This document shows positions 19,182 to 27,951 of a stretch of 64,000 nt of DNA, in pieces. The stretch comes from Paenibacillus graminis. GTDB taxonomy: Bacteria > Bacillota > Bacilli > Paenibacillales > Paenibacillaceae. Both the position numbers and the translations under genes were made by a program. The notes beneath the pieces were generated by a model that did not search any database, was not told the DNA's origin, and saw only the letters and a program-made list of their open reading frames with translations. Where the stretch lies: contig NZ_CP009287.1 in NCBI RefSeq assembly GCF_000758705.1, positions 4,464,001 through 4,528,000 on the forward strand. The letters are read 5' to 3'. Positions within the stretch are counted from its first letter, which is position 1, and the number at the start of each line of letters is the position of its first letter.

Positions 19182-19886
19182 ATGGATTATGTGTCTGTAC
19201 TGGTGAAGCTTACAGCCGGATTTGTCGGGTTATGGGCTATGGCAAGATTATTGGGCAAAAAGGAAATTTCCGCACTAACCCCTTTCGATTTTATCTCGGC
19301 CGTAATTCTTGGCGATTTGGTAGGGAATACCATCTATGAGCCGGATAAATCTGTACTGCTGCTGTTGTTTGCGCTGGCTGTCTGGACGGTGCTTTCCATT
19401 ATATTTGAAAAGATTACCCAGCGGGTGCGCAAGCTGCGCAAACCGCTGGAGGGAGAGCCGGAGATCCTTATCCGGGACGGGAAGATCGACCTCGCCAAGC
19501 TGCGCAAAAATAATCTTGACTTCGAGCAGCTGCGGATGATGCTGCGTGCGAAGGATACGTTCTCGATGAATGAGGTGGCATATGCCATCTATGAAACCAA
19601 CGGATCACTGAGCATCCTTAAGAAGCCGCAATTCGAGCCTGCCACGCGGGAGGAGCTGGACATCAAACCGCAGCACACCCGGCTGCCCCGCAGTCTGGTG
19701 GAATCCGGTGTGGTGCAGCAGGCCACGCTGGCCAGTCTGGGGTACGACGAGACCTGGCTGCGCAGGAAGCTTCAGGAGGAAGGTCACCCGGATCTTGATT
19801 CTGTAGCTTATGCGGAAATCAACGAAGAGGGGGAGCTGGCAATCATCCCTTCAACCTTGCAGCATGCGAAACCAGGTGAATATTAA
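19182..19886 (+). CDS. YetF-like DUF421 membrane protein
   Basis: 234 residues. The N-terminal third has about three membrane helices with the family motif RLLGKKEISALTPFDFISAVILGDLVGN. The rest is the cytosolic DUF421 domain, including GEPEILIRDGKID and LRMMLRAKDTFSMNEVAYAIYE. Bacillus subtilis has several paralogues (YetF, YdfR, YdfS), some made during sporulation; the biochemical role is not established here. ATG 19182 follows CTGGAGG at the right distance, though the frame extends to 19161. Confidence 0.88.
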   Translation: MDYVSVLVKLTAGFVGLWAMARLLGKKEISALTPFDFISAVILGDLVGNTIYEPDKSVLLLLFALAVWTVLSIIFEKITQRVRKLRKPLEGEPEILIRDGKIDLAKLRKNNLDFEQLRMMLRAKDTFSMNEVAYAIYETNGSLSILKKPQFEPATREELDIKPQHTRLPRSLVESGVVQQATLASLGYDETWLRRKLQEEGHPDLDSVAYAEINEEGELAIIPSTLQHAKPGEY

Positions 19887-20009
19887 GCCCGGGAATAAAA
19901 CACCGCATCATGGCGGATTGAAACCAACTAGGAGCTTACAACCGTAGGGATTCACCACCATTCCAAAATCAATGGGGGCACGCTGGAGGCCCGGATTGTT
20001 GTACCATTG

Positions 20010-20110
20010 GCAAGATTAGCGTCTTGTGACTTGCATAGAGCTCACTTTGTTGCACAAGAGCAAGATTAGCATCTTTTGGGTTGCTTTTGGGTTGCTTTGA
20101 GCTCAAATTG
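20010..20110. repeat. Degenerate ~50-bp direct repeat
   Basis: GCAAGATTAGC(G/A)TCTT begins at 20010 and again at 20060, and each copy ends with a GAGCTCA-containing segment. The second copy also holds two GGGTTGCTTTT/G steps. It lies in the gene-free 19887-20391 stretch; no coding is seen. Confidence 0.5.
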
Positions 20111-20167
20111 CCTTCCCTAGCTCTCTACCCGCCCTATCTTACGACATAAATTCCCTGCACAAAGGCA

Positions 20168-20391
20168 TACCTGCCTTCGGCCCTTCAACAACGGCATTTC
20201 TGCCGTTGTTTCCAGGCTTACCTGCCTTCGGCCCCTCAACAACGGCATTTCTGCCGTTGTTTCCGGTCATACCTGCCTTCGGCTCTTCATCAACGGCATT
20301 TCTGCCGTTGTTTCCAGGCTTACCTGCCTTCGGCCCCTCAACAACGGCATTTCTGCCGTTGTTTCCAGGCTTACCTGCCTTCGGTCCTTCA
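20168..20391. repeat. 51-bp hairpin repeat array, left part
   Basis: Units of exactly 51 bp begin (TACCTGCCTTCGG) at 20168, 20219, 20270, 20321 and 20372; the last is cut after 20 bases by the insertion sequence. Each full unit contains the perfect hairpin AACAACGGCA-TTTC-TGCCGTTGTT. Unit bodies differ at only a few positions. The array continues on the far side of the insertion sequence at 22357. Confidence 0.95.
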
Positions 20392-22356
20392 GGGGCTGTC
20401 CCAAAAGTAGATTTTCTATGAAGGGGGACAGTTCTCTTCATTCTTAAAACCACAAAAAGTGAGCAGAGCAGCGATTCTCCCGTTACTGGAGAATCGCTGC
20501 TCTGCGTTCTTGGTCATTGGCTGCTTGCTTTAGCAGATTATGGGCGAGGGAAAGCCACCCGACTTCGAGGGTCACTTTTTCCATCCCTCGAAGCAGAAAT
20601 CGCCGGAAGCCCCGGTTGTTCTTCAGTTGTCCAAACACACTCTCCGGTTCTGTCATCCGGCGCACGGCCAAATCGTAACCTTCTTCACTCCGTAGAATCT
20701 CCCGAGCCTGACTTTGGTACCGCAGCCGTTCCAAACTGACGACCACTTCCCGATTTCCCGTCGTTTTTGTACAACGTTCCTTCAGTAGGCAACCAGCGCA
20801 ACTTGGGCTACGGTAATGACGTTTTCTGATTTTATATCCGCTCTCCAACGTTTCCTTGCTTTCTTTGCGGAAATGCAACGTTTGTCCGGCTGGGCATGTC
20901 CATGTATCCCCGGCTTCGTCGTACGTCCAGTTCTCAATCTTTCCGATACTCTCTTTCCAGGCTTTGCTCTTTTCTTTGTGGTAGCTCCCGTATTTGACCA
21001 CGGCCTTCACGTGTTCGTTTTCCAAATACGCATAGTTCTCTTCACTGCCGTAGCCTGCATCCGCAATCACCGCCCTCGGAAGCTTCCCCAGGATCTGTCT
21101 TGCTTTTTCCAAATGTGGCTGCAAGCAGCGGGTATCGGTGGGTCTTTGGTGTAGACTGTAGGCCAAAATAAACTGGTTTTCGGTCCCAATCTGTACATTG
21201 TAGCCCGGTTTGAGTTGACCATTTCGCATGTGATCTTCCTTCATCCGCATGAAGGTGGCATCCGGGTCCGTCTTACTGAAGCTGTTTCGGTCCCCGAGCA
21301 GGGTTTGGTATTGCTCATATTTCAGCAGTCTGGGCAGCAGATCCTTGCGGAGCTGCCGAACGGCTTTTTTCAGTGGTTTGTCCTTAGGCTTGTCCAGCAG
21401 TTGCGACTCTAGCTCCCGGGTCATTTGTTCAAGTTTCTCACTACTCATCTCGGTGGGCTCACCTAGTTCGCTCAGGTCTTGGCCGCGGTGTTCCTGTTCT
21501 TCTTGTTCCTCCGCAGCCTCAATGTCGGCAAACAATGTATGTACCTTTTCTTGCAGCTTGGACTTATGTTTACTAACGGCTTTCCCCCAAACAAAGGTGT
21601 AGCGATTGGCATTGGCCTCGATCTTGGTACCATCCACAAAGTAATGCTCCAGAGACACGTATTTTTCGTCAGCCAGAAACTGAAGCACGGCTGTAAATAC
21701 CGTTTCAAGGACATTCCTCATTCGCTGGGAACGGAAGCGATTCAGCGTGCGAAAGTTGGGGCGTTGCCGTCCGGCGATCCACATAAAGGGAATGTTCTCC
21801 CGTACTGCTTTGGCGATTTGACGAGAGGAATACATTCGCTGGGCGTAAGCGTAGATAATGACTTTGGTGAGCATCTTAGGGTGATAGCTGTCGCGGCCGC
21901 CGCCGGGGTAAGCCGCGTCAAAGATGGCGTCGTCTAGCCGATTTATAGCGGCATTCACGACACGAACGAGGTGGTTTTCTGGAAATATCTTCTTCTAAAT
22001 CCATTGGCAGGTAAAGTTGGTCCATGGTATATTGAATGTACAAAGAAATCGCTCCTTTTGAGATGGTTGGTGGTACTTCCATTTTACCAAAAGGGCGATT
22101 TCTTTTGTGATTTAAGAGAAGAATTTAGAAACTTTTCCCGCTTAAACAGCGGAGAGGACGGACTGATTGTGGAAAAGCGGAAGCGTTCGCCTTGGTCTCC
22201 GGATTTTCACCGCTAAGGGGAATAAAAAAAATCTGGAGAGCACAGCGATTGGAACAACGGTCTGTTCGCGCAGCGTCCACCCAAGTACTCACGTTGATCC
22301 TACTTAAAAACAGAGGGCTATCCCAAGCGCCATTTCATGGCTTTTGGGACAGCCCC
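20392..22356 (-). mobile_element. IS1182-type insertion sequence
   Basis: About 1965 bp bounded by perfect 16-bp terminal inverted repeats: GGGGCTGTCCCAAAAG at 20392-20407 and its complement at 22341-22356. It contains one IS1182-type transposase gene on the minus strand, and next to its stop a perfect 18-bp stem (around 20465-20508). The right end carries two more hairpins, TCTCCGGATTTT/AAAATCTGGAGA near 22195-22233 and one formed by GGCTATCCCAAGCGCCAT with the right terminus. It lies inside a 51-bp hairpin repeat unit; no target duplication is visible. Confidence 0.92.
20483..22043 (-). pseudogene. IS1182-type transposase, frameshifted near its N-terminus
   Basis: The main frame (20483-21958, 491 residues) starts with NAAINRLDDAIFDAAYPGGGR and contains IS1182 features: AYAQRMYSSRQIAKAVREN, FVDGTKIEANANRYTFVW, ADAGYGSEENY and a C-terminal EPESVFGQLKNNRGFRRF. 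Upstream, a TTG at 22043 (AAGGAG eight bases before it) opens a frame encoding YIQYTMDQLYLPMDLEEDI, the expected family N-terminus. The two frames are joined only if one T is removed near 21983-21986 (ATTTCC for ATTCC), which restores IPENHLVRVVNAA. It is thus a one-base insertion; programmed frameshifting is possible but no classic slippery site is seen. Confidence 0.85.
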
Positions 22357-22675
22357 TTCCAGGCTTACCTGCCTTCGGCCACTCAACAAAGGCATTTCTG
22401 CCGTTGTTTCCAGGCTTACCTGCCTTCGGTCCTTCAACAACGGCATTTCTGCCGTTGTTTCAGGCTTACCTGCCTTCGGCCACTCAACAAAGGCATTTCT
22501 GCCGTTGTTTCCGGTCATACCTGCCCTCGGCACTTCAACAACGGCATTTCTGCCGTTGTTTCCGGTCATACCTGCCTTCGGCTCTTCAACAACGGCATTT
22601 CTGCCGTTGTTTCCAGGCTTACCTGCCTTCGGCCCTTCAACAACGGCGTTTCTCTGCCGTTGTTTCCGGTCCACA
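22357..22675. repeat. 51-bp hairpin repeat array, right part
   Basis: Starting with the last bases of the interrupted unit, further units begin at 22366, 22417, 22467, 22518, 22569 and 22620. One unit is a base short (22417-22466). The hairpin is the same as in the left part, with some arms reading CAACAAAGG or CAACAACGGCG, so a few stems have a mismatch. Confidence 0.95.
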
Positions 22676-22755
22676 TCCGGCCTTTAAAAAGCCCCTAACT
22701 TCTTACACCCTTTATCCACAACAGAAAAAACCCACCATTTCCTAATCTACCAAAA

Positions 22756-22789
22756 AACGCGAGTGTCTCCCGCAGGATACACTCGCGTT
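22756..22789 (-). terminator. Terminator beyond the aldo/keto reductase 3' repeat array
   Basis: A perfect 11-base stem AACGCGAGTGT/ACACTCGCGTT with an A run on its plus-strand left side, hence a T run in the minus direction. It is the first convincing terminator downstream of the aldo/keto reductase gene, about 440 bases past its stop. Confidence 0.85.
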
Positions 22790-22874
22790 GTCCGCCCGCC
22801 GCATGTTTCTGCGGCAGGCATTGCCTTGCCTACATTGTCAAGCCGGAACGTTTACAAGGCGTCTTCTTGCCTTA

Positions 22875-23233
22875 CTTCCGCCGGAACGCTTACCCCCGGC
22901 CTCTTGCCCTGCTTCCGCCGGAACGCTTACCAACCGGCCTTTTTGCCCTGCTTCCGCCGGAACGCTTACCCCCGGCCTCTTGCCCTGCTTCCGCCGGAAC
23001 GCTTACCACCCGGCCTCTCGCCCTGCTTCCGCCGGAACGCTTACCAACCGGCCTCTTGCCCTGCTTCCGCCGGAACGCTTACCACCCGGCCTCTCGCCCT
23101 GCTTCCGCCGGAACGCTTACCCCCGGCCTCTTGCCCTGCTTCCGCCGGAACGCTTACCAACCGGCCTCTTGCCCTGCTTCCGCCGGAACGCTTACCAACC
23201 GGCCTCTCGCCCTGCTTCCGCCGGAACGCTTAC
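22875..23233. repeat. 37-39 bp tandem array in the 3' UTR of the aldo/keto reductase gene
   Basis: Ten starts of CTTCCGCCGGAACGCTTACC at 22875, 22912, 22951, 22988, 23026, 23064, 23102, 23139, 23177 and 23215. Units vary only in a short ACC(A/C)nCCGG segment and in TT/TC before GCCCTG. A looser copy precedes the first. Each unit has the palindrome TTCCGCCGGAA. The last unit runs into the reductase gene and supplies its TAA stop. The open frames here are repeats without stops rather than genes. Confidence 0.95.
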
Positions 23234-24204
23234 CAGGCGTAAGCCTCCGGTGCCGGGCGGCCCGGTCCCGGGAAAATCTCGTCCAGCTTCTTCAGCGCAT
23301 CCGCTTCGAGCACGATCTCGGTCACTCTCAGCGAGTCCTCGAACTGTTCGAGCGTCCGCGGCCCGATAATCGGCGCGGTCACCGCCGGATTGGCCAGCAC
23401 CCAGGCCAGCGCCACCTGGTCTTCATGCTCCCCGAGCTCCTTGCAGAGCGCGGAGAACTGCTCCAGCTGGCTGCGGTGCTGCTCCAGCTTGGCCGAGCGG
23501 GCGCTGCGCACGCCGGTCTTGGACAGCGCATTGCGTCCCAGCAGGCCGCCGGCCAGCGGACTCCAAGGAATGACTCCCAGGCCCAGCTCCTGCGAAGCCG
23601 GAAGGACCTCCAGTTCCGGTGTCCGTTCCAGCAGGTTGTACAGATGCTGCTCGGAGACAAGCCCGAGGAAATGGCGTTCCTTGGCCTTAGCCTGGGCGGA
23701 GGCAATATGCCAGCCCGCAAAATTGCTGGACCCGATGTAATCGGCTTTGCCCTGGGAAACCAGAATTTCAAAAGCCCCCCACAGCTCATCCCAGGAAACA
23801 TTGCGGTCAATATGATGCATCTGGTACAGTTCAATATGGTCGGTCTGCAGGCGTTTCAGCGAGCCTTCAAAATGCCGTCTGATCTTGTATGCGGACAAAC
23901 CGGGGCCTGAATTGGGGCCGTCCTGCTCGTCGAACATATCATTGTATACCTTGGTCGCCAGCACGACCTTCTCCCGCCGGCCGCCGCCCTGCTGAAACCA
24001 GCGGCCGATAATTTCTTCGGTCCAGCCGCGCCGGTCATTACCGCCATACACGTTGGCGGTATCAAAAAAGTTGATGCCCGCATCCAAGGCGGCATCCATA
24101 ATCTGGAATGCTTCTTTCTCCTCAGTCTCCGGACCAAAATTCATCGTCCCCAAGCATAATTGGCTGACCTTCAAACCGGATTTTCCCAAATAACTGTACT
24201 TCAT
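23230..24204 (-). CDS. Aldo/keto reductase
   Basis: 324 residues. An NADPH-dependent TIM-barrel oxidoreductase: the tetrad is visible as Asp and Tyr in FFDTANVYG, Lys in LATKVY and His in YQMHH; the cofactor loop shows WSPLAGGLL and a late IIGPRTLEQ. The substrate is not predictable. The ATG at 24204 follows GGGAGG. The promoter has a MerR-type shape, and the 3' end is embedded in a tandem repeat array, so the last codons EAYAW adjoin repeat DNA. Confidence 0.93.
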   Translation of the reverse strand: MKYSYLGKSGLKVSQLCLGTMNFGPETEEKEAFQIMDAALDAGINFFDTANVYGGNDRRGWTEEIIGRWFQQGGGRREKVVLATKVYNDMFDEQDGPNSGPGLSAYKIRRHFEGSLKRLQTDHIELYQMHHIDRNVSWDELWGAFEILVSQGKADYIGSSNFAGWHIASAQAKAKERHFLGLVSEQHLYNLLERTPELEVLPASQELGLGVIPWSPLAGGLLGRNALSKTGVRSARSAKLEQHRSQLEQFSALCKELGEHEDQVALAWVLANPAVTAPIIGPRTLEQFEDSLRVTEIVLEADALKKLDEIFPGPGRPAPEAYAW

Positions 24205-24251
24205 CCGCAATTCCTCCCTTTCATTCCTGAGTGGTTGTTTGCTTCGATTCC

Positions 24252-24282
24252 ACTATATACCTTAGAGTCCACTGTAAGGCAA
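24252..24282 (-). promoter_or_regulatory. MerR-type promoter of the aldo/keto reductase gene
   Basis: In the minus direction TTGCCT, a 19-base spacer and TATAGT. The spacer region holds the imperfect palindrome CCTTACAGTGGACTCTAAGG. The overlong 19-base spacer with a central palindrome is the signature of promoters activated by MerR-family proteins. No MerR gene is adjacent, so the activator would act in trans. Confidence 0.75.
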
Positions 24283-24289
24283 GCCCTGT

Positions 24290-27200
24290 TTACAAGTCAT
24301 TATCGGGAAAAAGTACTTCCCCCGACTTCAGCTTGATTTCTACAATTTCCTGCAGTGTATTCGACAGCTCACCCGGAGGATAAGGTTTGGTCAGATAAGT
24401 CTTCACGTTTTCAAGCAGGCTTTTATCCGTTTGGTCCAGTGCCGAGGAGATCACAATCGGAACCTTCTCCGTCCGGGGATCATTTTTGAGCATACGGATC
24501 AGATCCCACCCGTCCAGCTCCACACCCAGCATCAGATCTACGACAATGGCCACAAAAGGCGTCTTTAGCGCCTGGTCGAATGCTTTTTGCGGATGGTAAT
24601 GATGGGTGACCCGGAAGCCTTTGCCCTTCAGCTCTTCCGAGAGCAGCAGCGACAGGCTGTAATCATCCTCCACAATCATCACACTCGGCTTCTCTTCCTT
24701 GTCCGCACCCCACTTGGACATTTCCTCCACAGGCCTGCTGTCTTCCGCAAGCTGTACAGGGAGGCTGAACCATACGGTAGTACCTTCACCCTCCACCGAA
24801 TCAATGCCGATGGTCCCCTTGTGCTTTTCAATAATTTCCTTGCAGATGGCGAGACCGAGCCCGGTTCCCCCAATCCGCTTGGAGGCGCTGTTGTCCACTC
24901 TTCTGAATTTCTGGAACAGCTGGCCAATCTGATTCTTGGGGATTCCCAGCCCCTGATCCTGAATCTGTACCAGAATCCGGCCCGGCTCATTGTGGAGCAT
25001 CACCTTGACTTCATGGCTTCCCGGTGAGAATTTGATGGCATTGCTGAGCAGATTGGTGAGCACCTGGACTATTTTGTCCTTGTCCACAGACACTTCATCA
25101 AGCACTGCCTCGTCTTCAAAAAGGATATGATGGGTGCTGCTGAGCTTATACTGGTCAATCACGCCGAGCACAATTTCGCTGAGATGGGCCGGTTCCACAT
25201 TATACTGCTGTGTACCTGACTCCATTCTCTGCAGATCCAGAAAATCATTGATCAGCTCCGTCAGGCGTTTGGCTTCCTTGTGAATCGTCTCCAGATACTT
25301 CAGCTGCTTCTCCGGCTTCATGGTTTTGGACAGCAGCAGCTCCGTGAAACCAAGAACACTCGACAGCGGTGTCCGCAATTCATGGCTGACCGTGCTGACC
25401 AGCTCTGACTTCATCACATCAAGCTCGTATTCACGGGTAATATCGCGGTGTACGAACAACGTGCCGATCCGTTCCTCACGCCGCAGCACAGGAATGGCAT
25501 AGACGTCCACATGCTGAATCTCTTCCTTGCCCAGCGAGTATTTCATTGTACTGGAATCCATCGCTGTTTCAGCCATCGCATTCTCATAGAAGCTGCGCAG
25601 TTCCGCCGATTCATTGGACTTGCCGGTGAACGCATCCAGCCAATCCTCCGCAGGAATAAGCGAGCCTTCGGTCCATTCGTAGTGGAACAACTGGCTAAGA
25701 GCCTTGTTGATATGCTGCATGACGCCTTCGGTATTGACGAACTGGATTCCCTCATTGACATTGTTGACGATATCCTGGTTCAGCTTGCGCCCGTGTTCGA
25801 TTTCTTCGTACATCATGATCCGCTCAATGGCCAGCGCCACCCGGCTCACAAGGCCCTGAATTTCGCTGATCTCCTCTTCGGTGAAGGGATGGCCGATCCG
25901 GCTGCCGCAGAATACCGCCAGTATCTCGCCGCTTCCGCCCACAACAGAAGTATAGTAGTCGTAGCAAACAACTTCATCAGGTGAAATGCCCTGTTCCCGC
26001 GGCGAACCTGTTCTTTTGACAATATAGGATTTATCCTCTTGCAGGCGATGCAGCATATCAAGATGGTTATGATCAAGGTACTGCTCCACCTTCTCCTGCG
26101 GCACACCTTTGACAATGGCGATTTTGTCCTTGACGAGAAAAAAGAGGCTGGAATCAAACGCATAAATCTGGTTCATGAACCTGCTGAATTTCTCGGCGAA
26201 TTCCTGCTTGTCCAGTGTATAAGTAAGCTCATGATTCAACTGGTTATAGCGTTCAAGCATCACTGTGGTCTGCTCCGTATTCTGGAGCGTAACCGCCAGC
26301 TGCTGCTGTACACTTTTGAGGGAAGTGATATTGTTCGCAATCAGGATATACTGGTAGACCCTGCCTTCATCATTCAAATATGGCATAACCGTCATATGAA
26401 GCCACACGGACGCCGAACCATCCTTCACCAGAGTCTCCACTTCTCCGCTCCAGATCCCGCCGGTCGATAGTTTGTTGAAGATCTGCTCAAGCTGGGAATC
26501 GGTAATATTAAGCAGTTCCAATAACCGGAAAGGATAACCTAGCATTTCGGAATGGCTGTAACCTGTATATTTGCTCAGATTGTCGTTGGCGTAAGTGAAC
26601 AGTCCTTTATCCGACAAAATACCGACGGCTGAGGTCTGATTGAGCGCCTTCATGATGCTTTCAATTTCAATCAGAGAGCGCTCCAGCTTGAACTGCTGGT
26701 CCTGAAGCTCATCCTGCTGAGCCTGCAGCTCTTCGTTCTGCATCGTCAGCTCTTCTTCCTTGTCCTGGATGCTGTGGGCCATATTCAGAAATGCCTCATA
26801 CAAGCGTCCGATCTCATCCTGCTTATGCAGTCTGCCGAGCAGAACCGCCTCACCCGCCGCAAGCGAATGGGTAGCCTCCTCCAGCCGGACAATCGGATCA
26901 ATCAGTACTTTCAGCATCCGCCAGATCATCAGTGTGAAAAAGAGGAGCAAAAAAGCGCTGATGCCAAAAGCGGCGACGGTATAGCCGTCGGCCTTCCGGA
27001 TCGAACGGTCCGCCATCTCACTTAATTGCTTATCAGAGTTGTCCTTGAAGGCCTTGGTATAGGCGAGAAAATCATTCAAAGCCTGCGTGCTGCCGCTCTG
27101 CGAAAGGGTCCGGATTCCCTCATAATCATCACTTTCAACCAATTGAATCGCCTTTGGCAGCGTCTTGCTTTTGTAGTTAGTATAAAATGTTGACAGCGCA

Positions 27201-27544
27201 TCCCGGTATTCCGCCTCCTCCGGCGACAAATTCAGCGTGGCGTATTGATCCAGAATGCCGTCCAGATTCTCAAGCGCTGTATTCAGCAGAGTCAGCTCAT
27301 TGCTGTTCTTCAGGGCAACATAACCTCTGGCCCGGAAAAACACCTCGTTCAGCGCACCGGCCAGCGCGTCTATGGTATTTGCTTTGGTCTGCAAGACCTC
27401 CCGCTCCGCCCTCAGCCTGCTTTGCTGCGAGTTAATATAGAAGAAGAGGATGGTCACTGTCACGACCAGGAGCAGAAATAATAAGGTAATGATACGGTAA
27501 TATTTCGTTTTGATGCTGCGGTTAGAGAGTATCGCTGTTCTCAT
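24290..27544 (-). CDS. Membrane hybrid sensor histidine kinase (HAMP-PAS-GAF-PAS-HisKA-HATPase-REC)
   Basis: 1084 residues. Membrane helices near 17-40 and 190-212 flank a helical extracellular sensor. Then come HAMP (~213-267), a Gln/Glu-rich coiled coil (~265-300), PAS (~300-420), GAF-like (~440-590), PAS (~595-710), HisKA with SHELRTPLSS (His near 719), a HATPase (GGTGLGLAICKEI) and a C-terminal receiver (IVEDDYS; phosphoacceptor in VVDLML near 1003; KPYPP). It overlaps the end of a single-domain response regulator gene by 23 bases and ends a three-gene signalling cluster with an HPt-GGDEF protein. Confidence 0.93.
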   Translation of the reverse strand: MRTAILSNRSIKTKYYRIITLLFLLLVVTVTILFFYINSQQSRLRAEREVLQTKANTIDALAGALNEVFFRARGYVALKNSNELTLLNTALENLDGILDQYATLNLSPEEAEYRDALSTFYTNYKSKTLPKAIQLVESDDYEGIRTLSQSGSTQALNDFLAYTKAFKDNSDKQLSEMADRSIRKADGYTVAAFGISAFLLLFFTLMIWRMLKVLIDPIVRLEEATHSLAAGEAVLLGRLHKQDEIGRLYEAFLNMAHSIQDKEEELTMQNEELQAQQDELQDQQFKLERSLIEIESIMKALNQTSAVGILSDKGLFTYANDNLSKYTGYSHSEMLGYPFRLLELLNITDSQLEQIFNKLSTGGIWSGEVETLVKDGSASVWLHMTVMPYLNDEGRVYQYILIANNITSLKSVQQQLAVTLQNTEQTTVMLERYNQLNHELTYTLDKQEFAEKFSRFMNQIYAFDSSLFFLVKDKIAIVKGVPQEKVEQYLDHNHLDMLHRLQEDKSYIVKRTGSPREQGISPDEVVCYDYYTSVVGGSGEILAVFCGSRIGHPFTEEEISEIQGLVSRVALAIERIMMYEEIEHGRKLNQDIVNNVNEGIQFVNTEGVMQHINKALSQLFHYEWTEGSLIPAEDWLDAFTGKSNESAELRSFYENAMAETAMDSSTMKYSLGKEEIQHVDVYAIPVLRREERIGTLFVHRDITREYELDVMKSELVSTVSHELRTPLSSVLGFTELLLSKTMKPEKQLKYLETIHKEAKRLTELINDFLDLQRMESGTQQYNVEPAHLSEIVLGVIDQYKLSSTHHILFEDEAVLDEVSVDKDKIVQVLTNLLSNAIKFSPGSHEVKVMLHNEPGRILVQIQDQGLGIPKNQIGQLFQKFRRVDNSASKRIGGTGLGLAICKEIIEKHKGTIGIDSVEGEGTTVWFSLPVQLAEDSRPVEEMSKWGADKEEKPSVMIVEDDYSLSLLLSEELKGKGFRVTHHYHPQKAFDQALKTPFVAIVVDLMLGVELDGWDLIRMLKNDPRTEKVPIVISSALDQTDKSLLENVKTYLTKPYPPGELSNTLQEIVEIKLKSGEVLFPDNDL

Positions 27545-27902
27545 TTAGAATGCCCTCCACAATTTGCAGGAGTTCCATAGGGCTGAACGGCTTGGGCATA
27601 AAAAACCGCGCTCCGGCTTCCCGGGCTTTACTGCGGTCGTTCTCCTGAGCCTTGGCGGTCAGCATCATGATGGGCATGGCGTTTTTTTGTTCTGCGTCCA
27701 GCGCCTCCAGCACTTCAATTCCGGTCATCTCGGGCATCATATAATCCAGAATGACCAGATCATACAGCTGCTCTGACAGCTTGGTAAGTGCCTCGGCACC
27801 GTTCTCGGCTGTATGAATCTCCACATGCTCCAGGTCCTCCAGCGTGTCTTCAATCAGCATCCGCAGAACCTCTTCATCATCCACTATAAGTACTTTTTGC
27901 AT
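27522..27902 (-). CDS. Single-domain response regulator
   Basis: 126 residues, a receiver domain only: acidic cluster IVDDEE, phosphoacceptor in LVILDYMMP (near residue 54), Thr in MLTAKA and Lys in FMPKPF. With no output domain it probably acts in a phosphorelay or on a protein target. It lies between the HPt-GGDEF protein and the hybrid kinase, and its 3' end overlaps the kinase start, so the products are likely made together. Confidence 0.92.
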   Translation of the reverse strand: MQKVLIVDDEEVLRMLIEDTLEDLEHVEIHTAENGAEALTKLSEQLYDLVILDYMMPEMTGIEVLEALDAEQKNAMPIMMLTAKAQENDRSKAREAGARFFMPKPFSPMELLQIVEGILNENSDTL

Positions 27903-27951
27903 TTCTGCTTCTCACCTTTCTGCTCCTCTTGATGACGTGCAATTTTCTGTA

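Noticed and set aside
22210..22340. Separate gene or second element in the right part of the insertion sequence
   Set aside because: Only hairpins are visible; the matching 16-bp terminal repeats include this stretch in the element.
22860..23910. Large plus-strand open frames over the 37-39 bp array and the aldo/keto reductase gene
   Set aside because: They exist because the repeats contain no stops; they run antisense to a well-supported gene and have no ribosome-binding site or family similarity.
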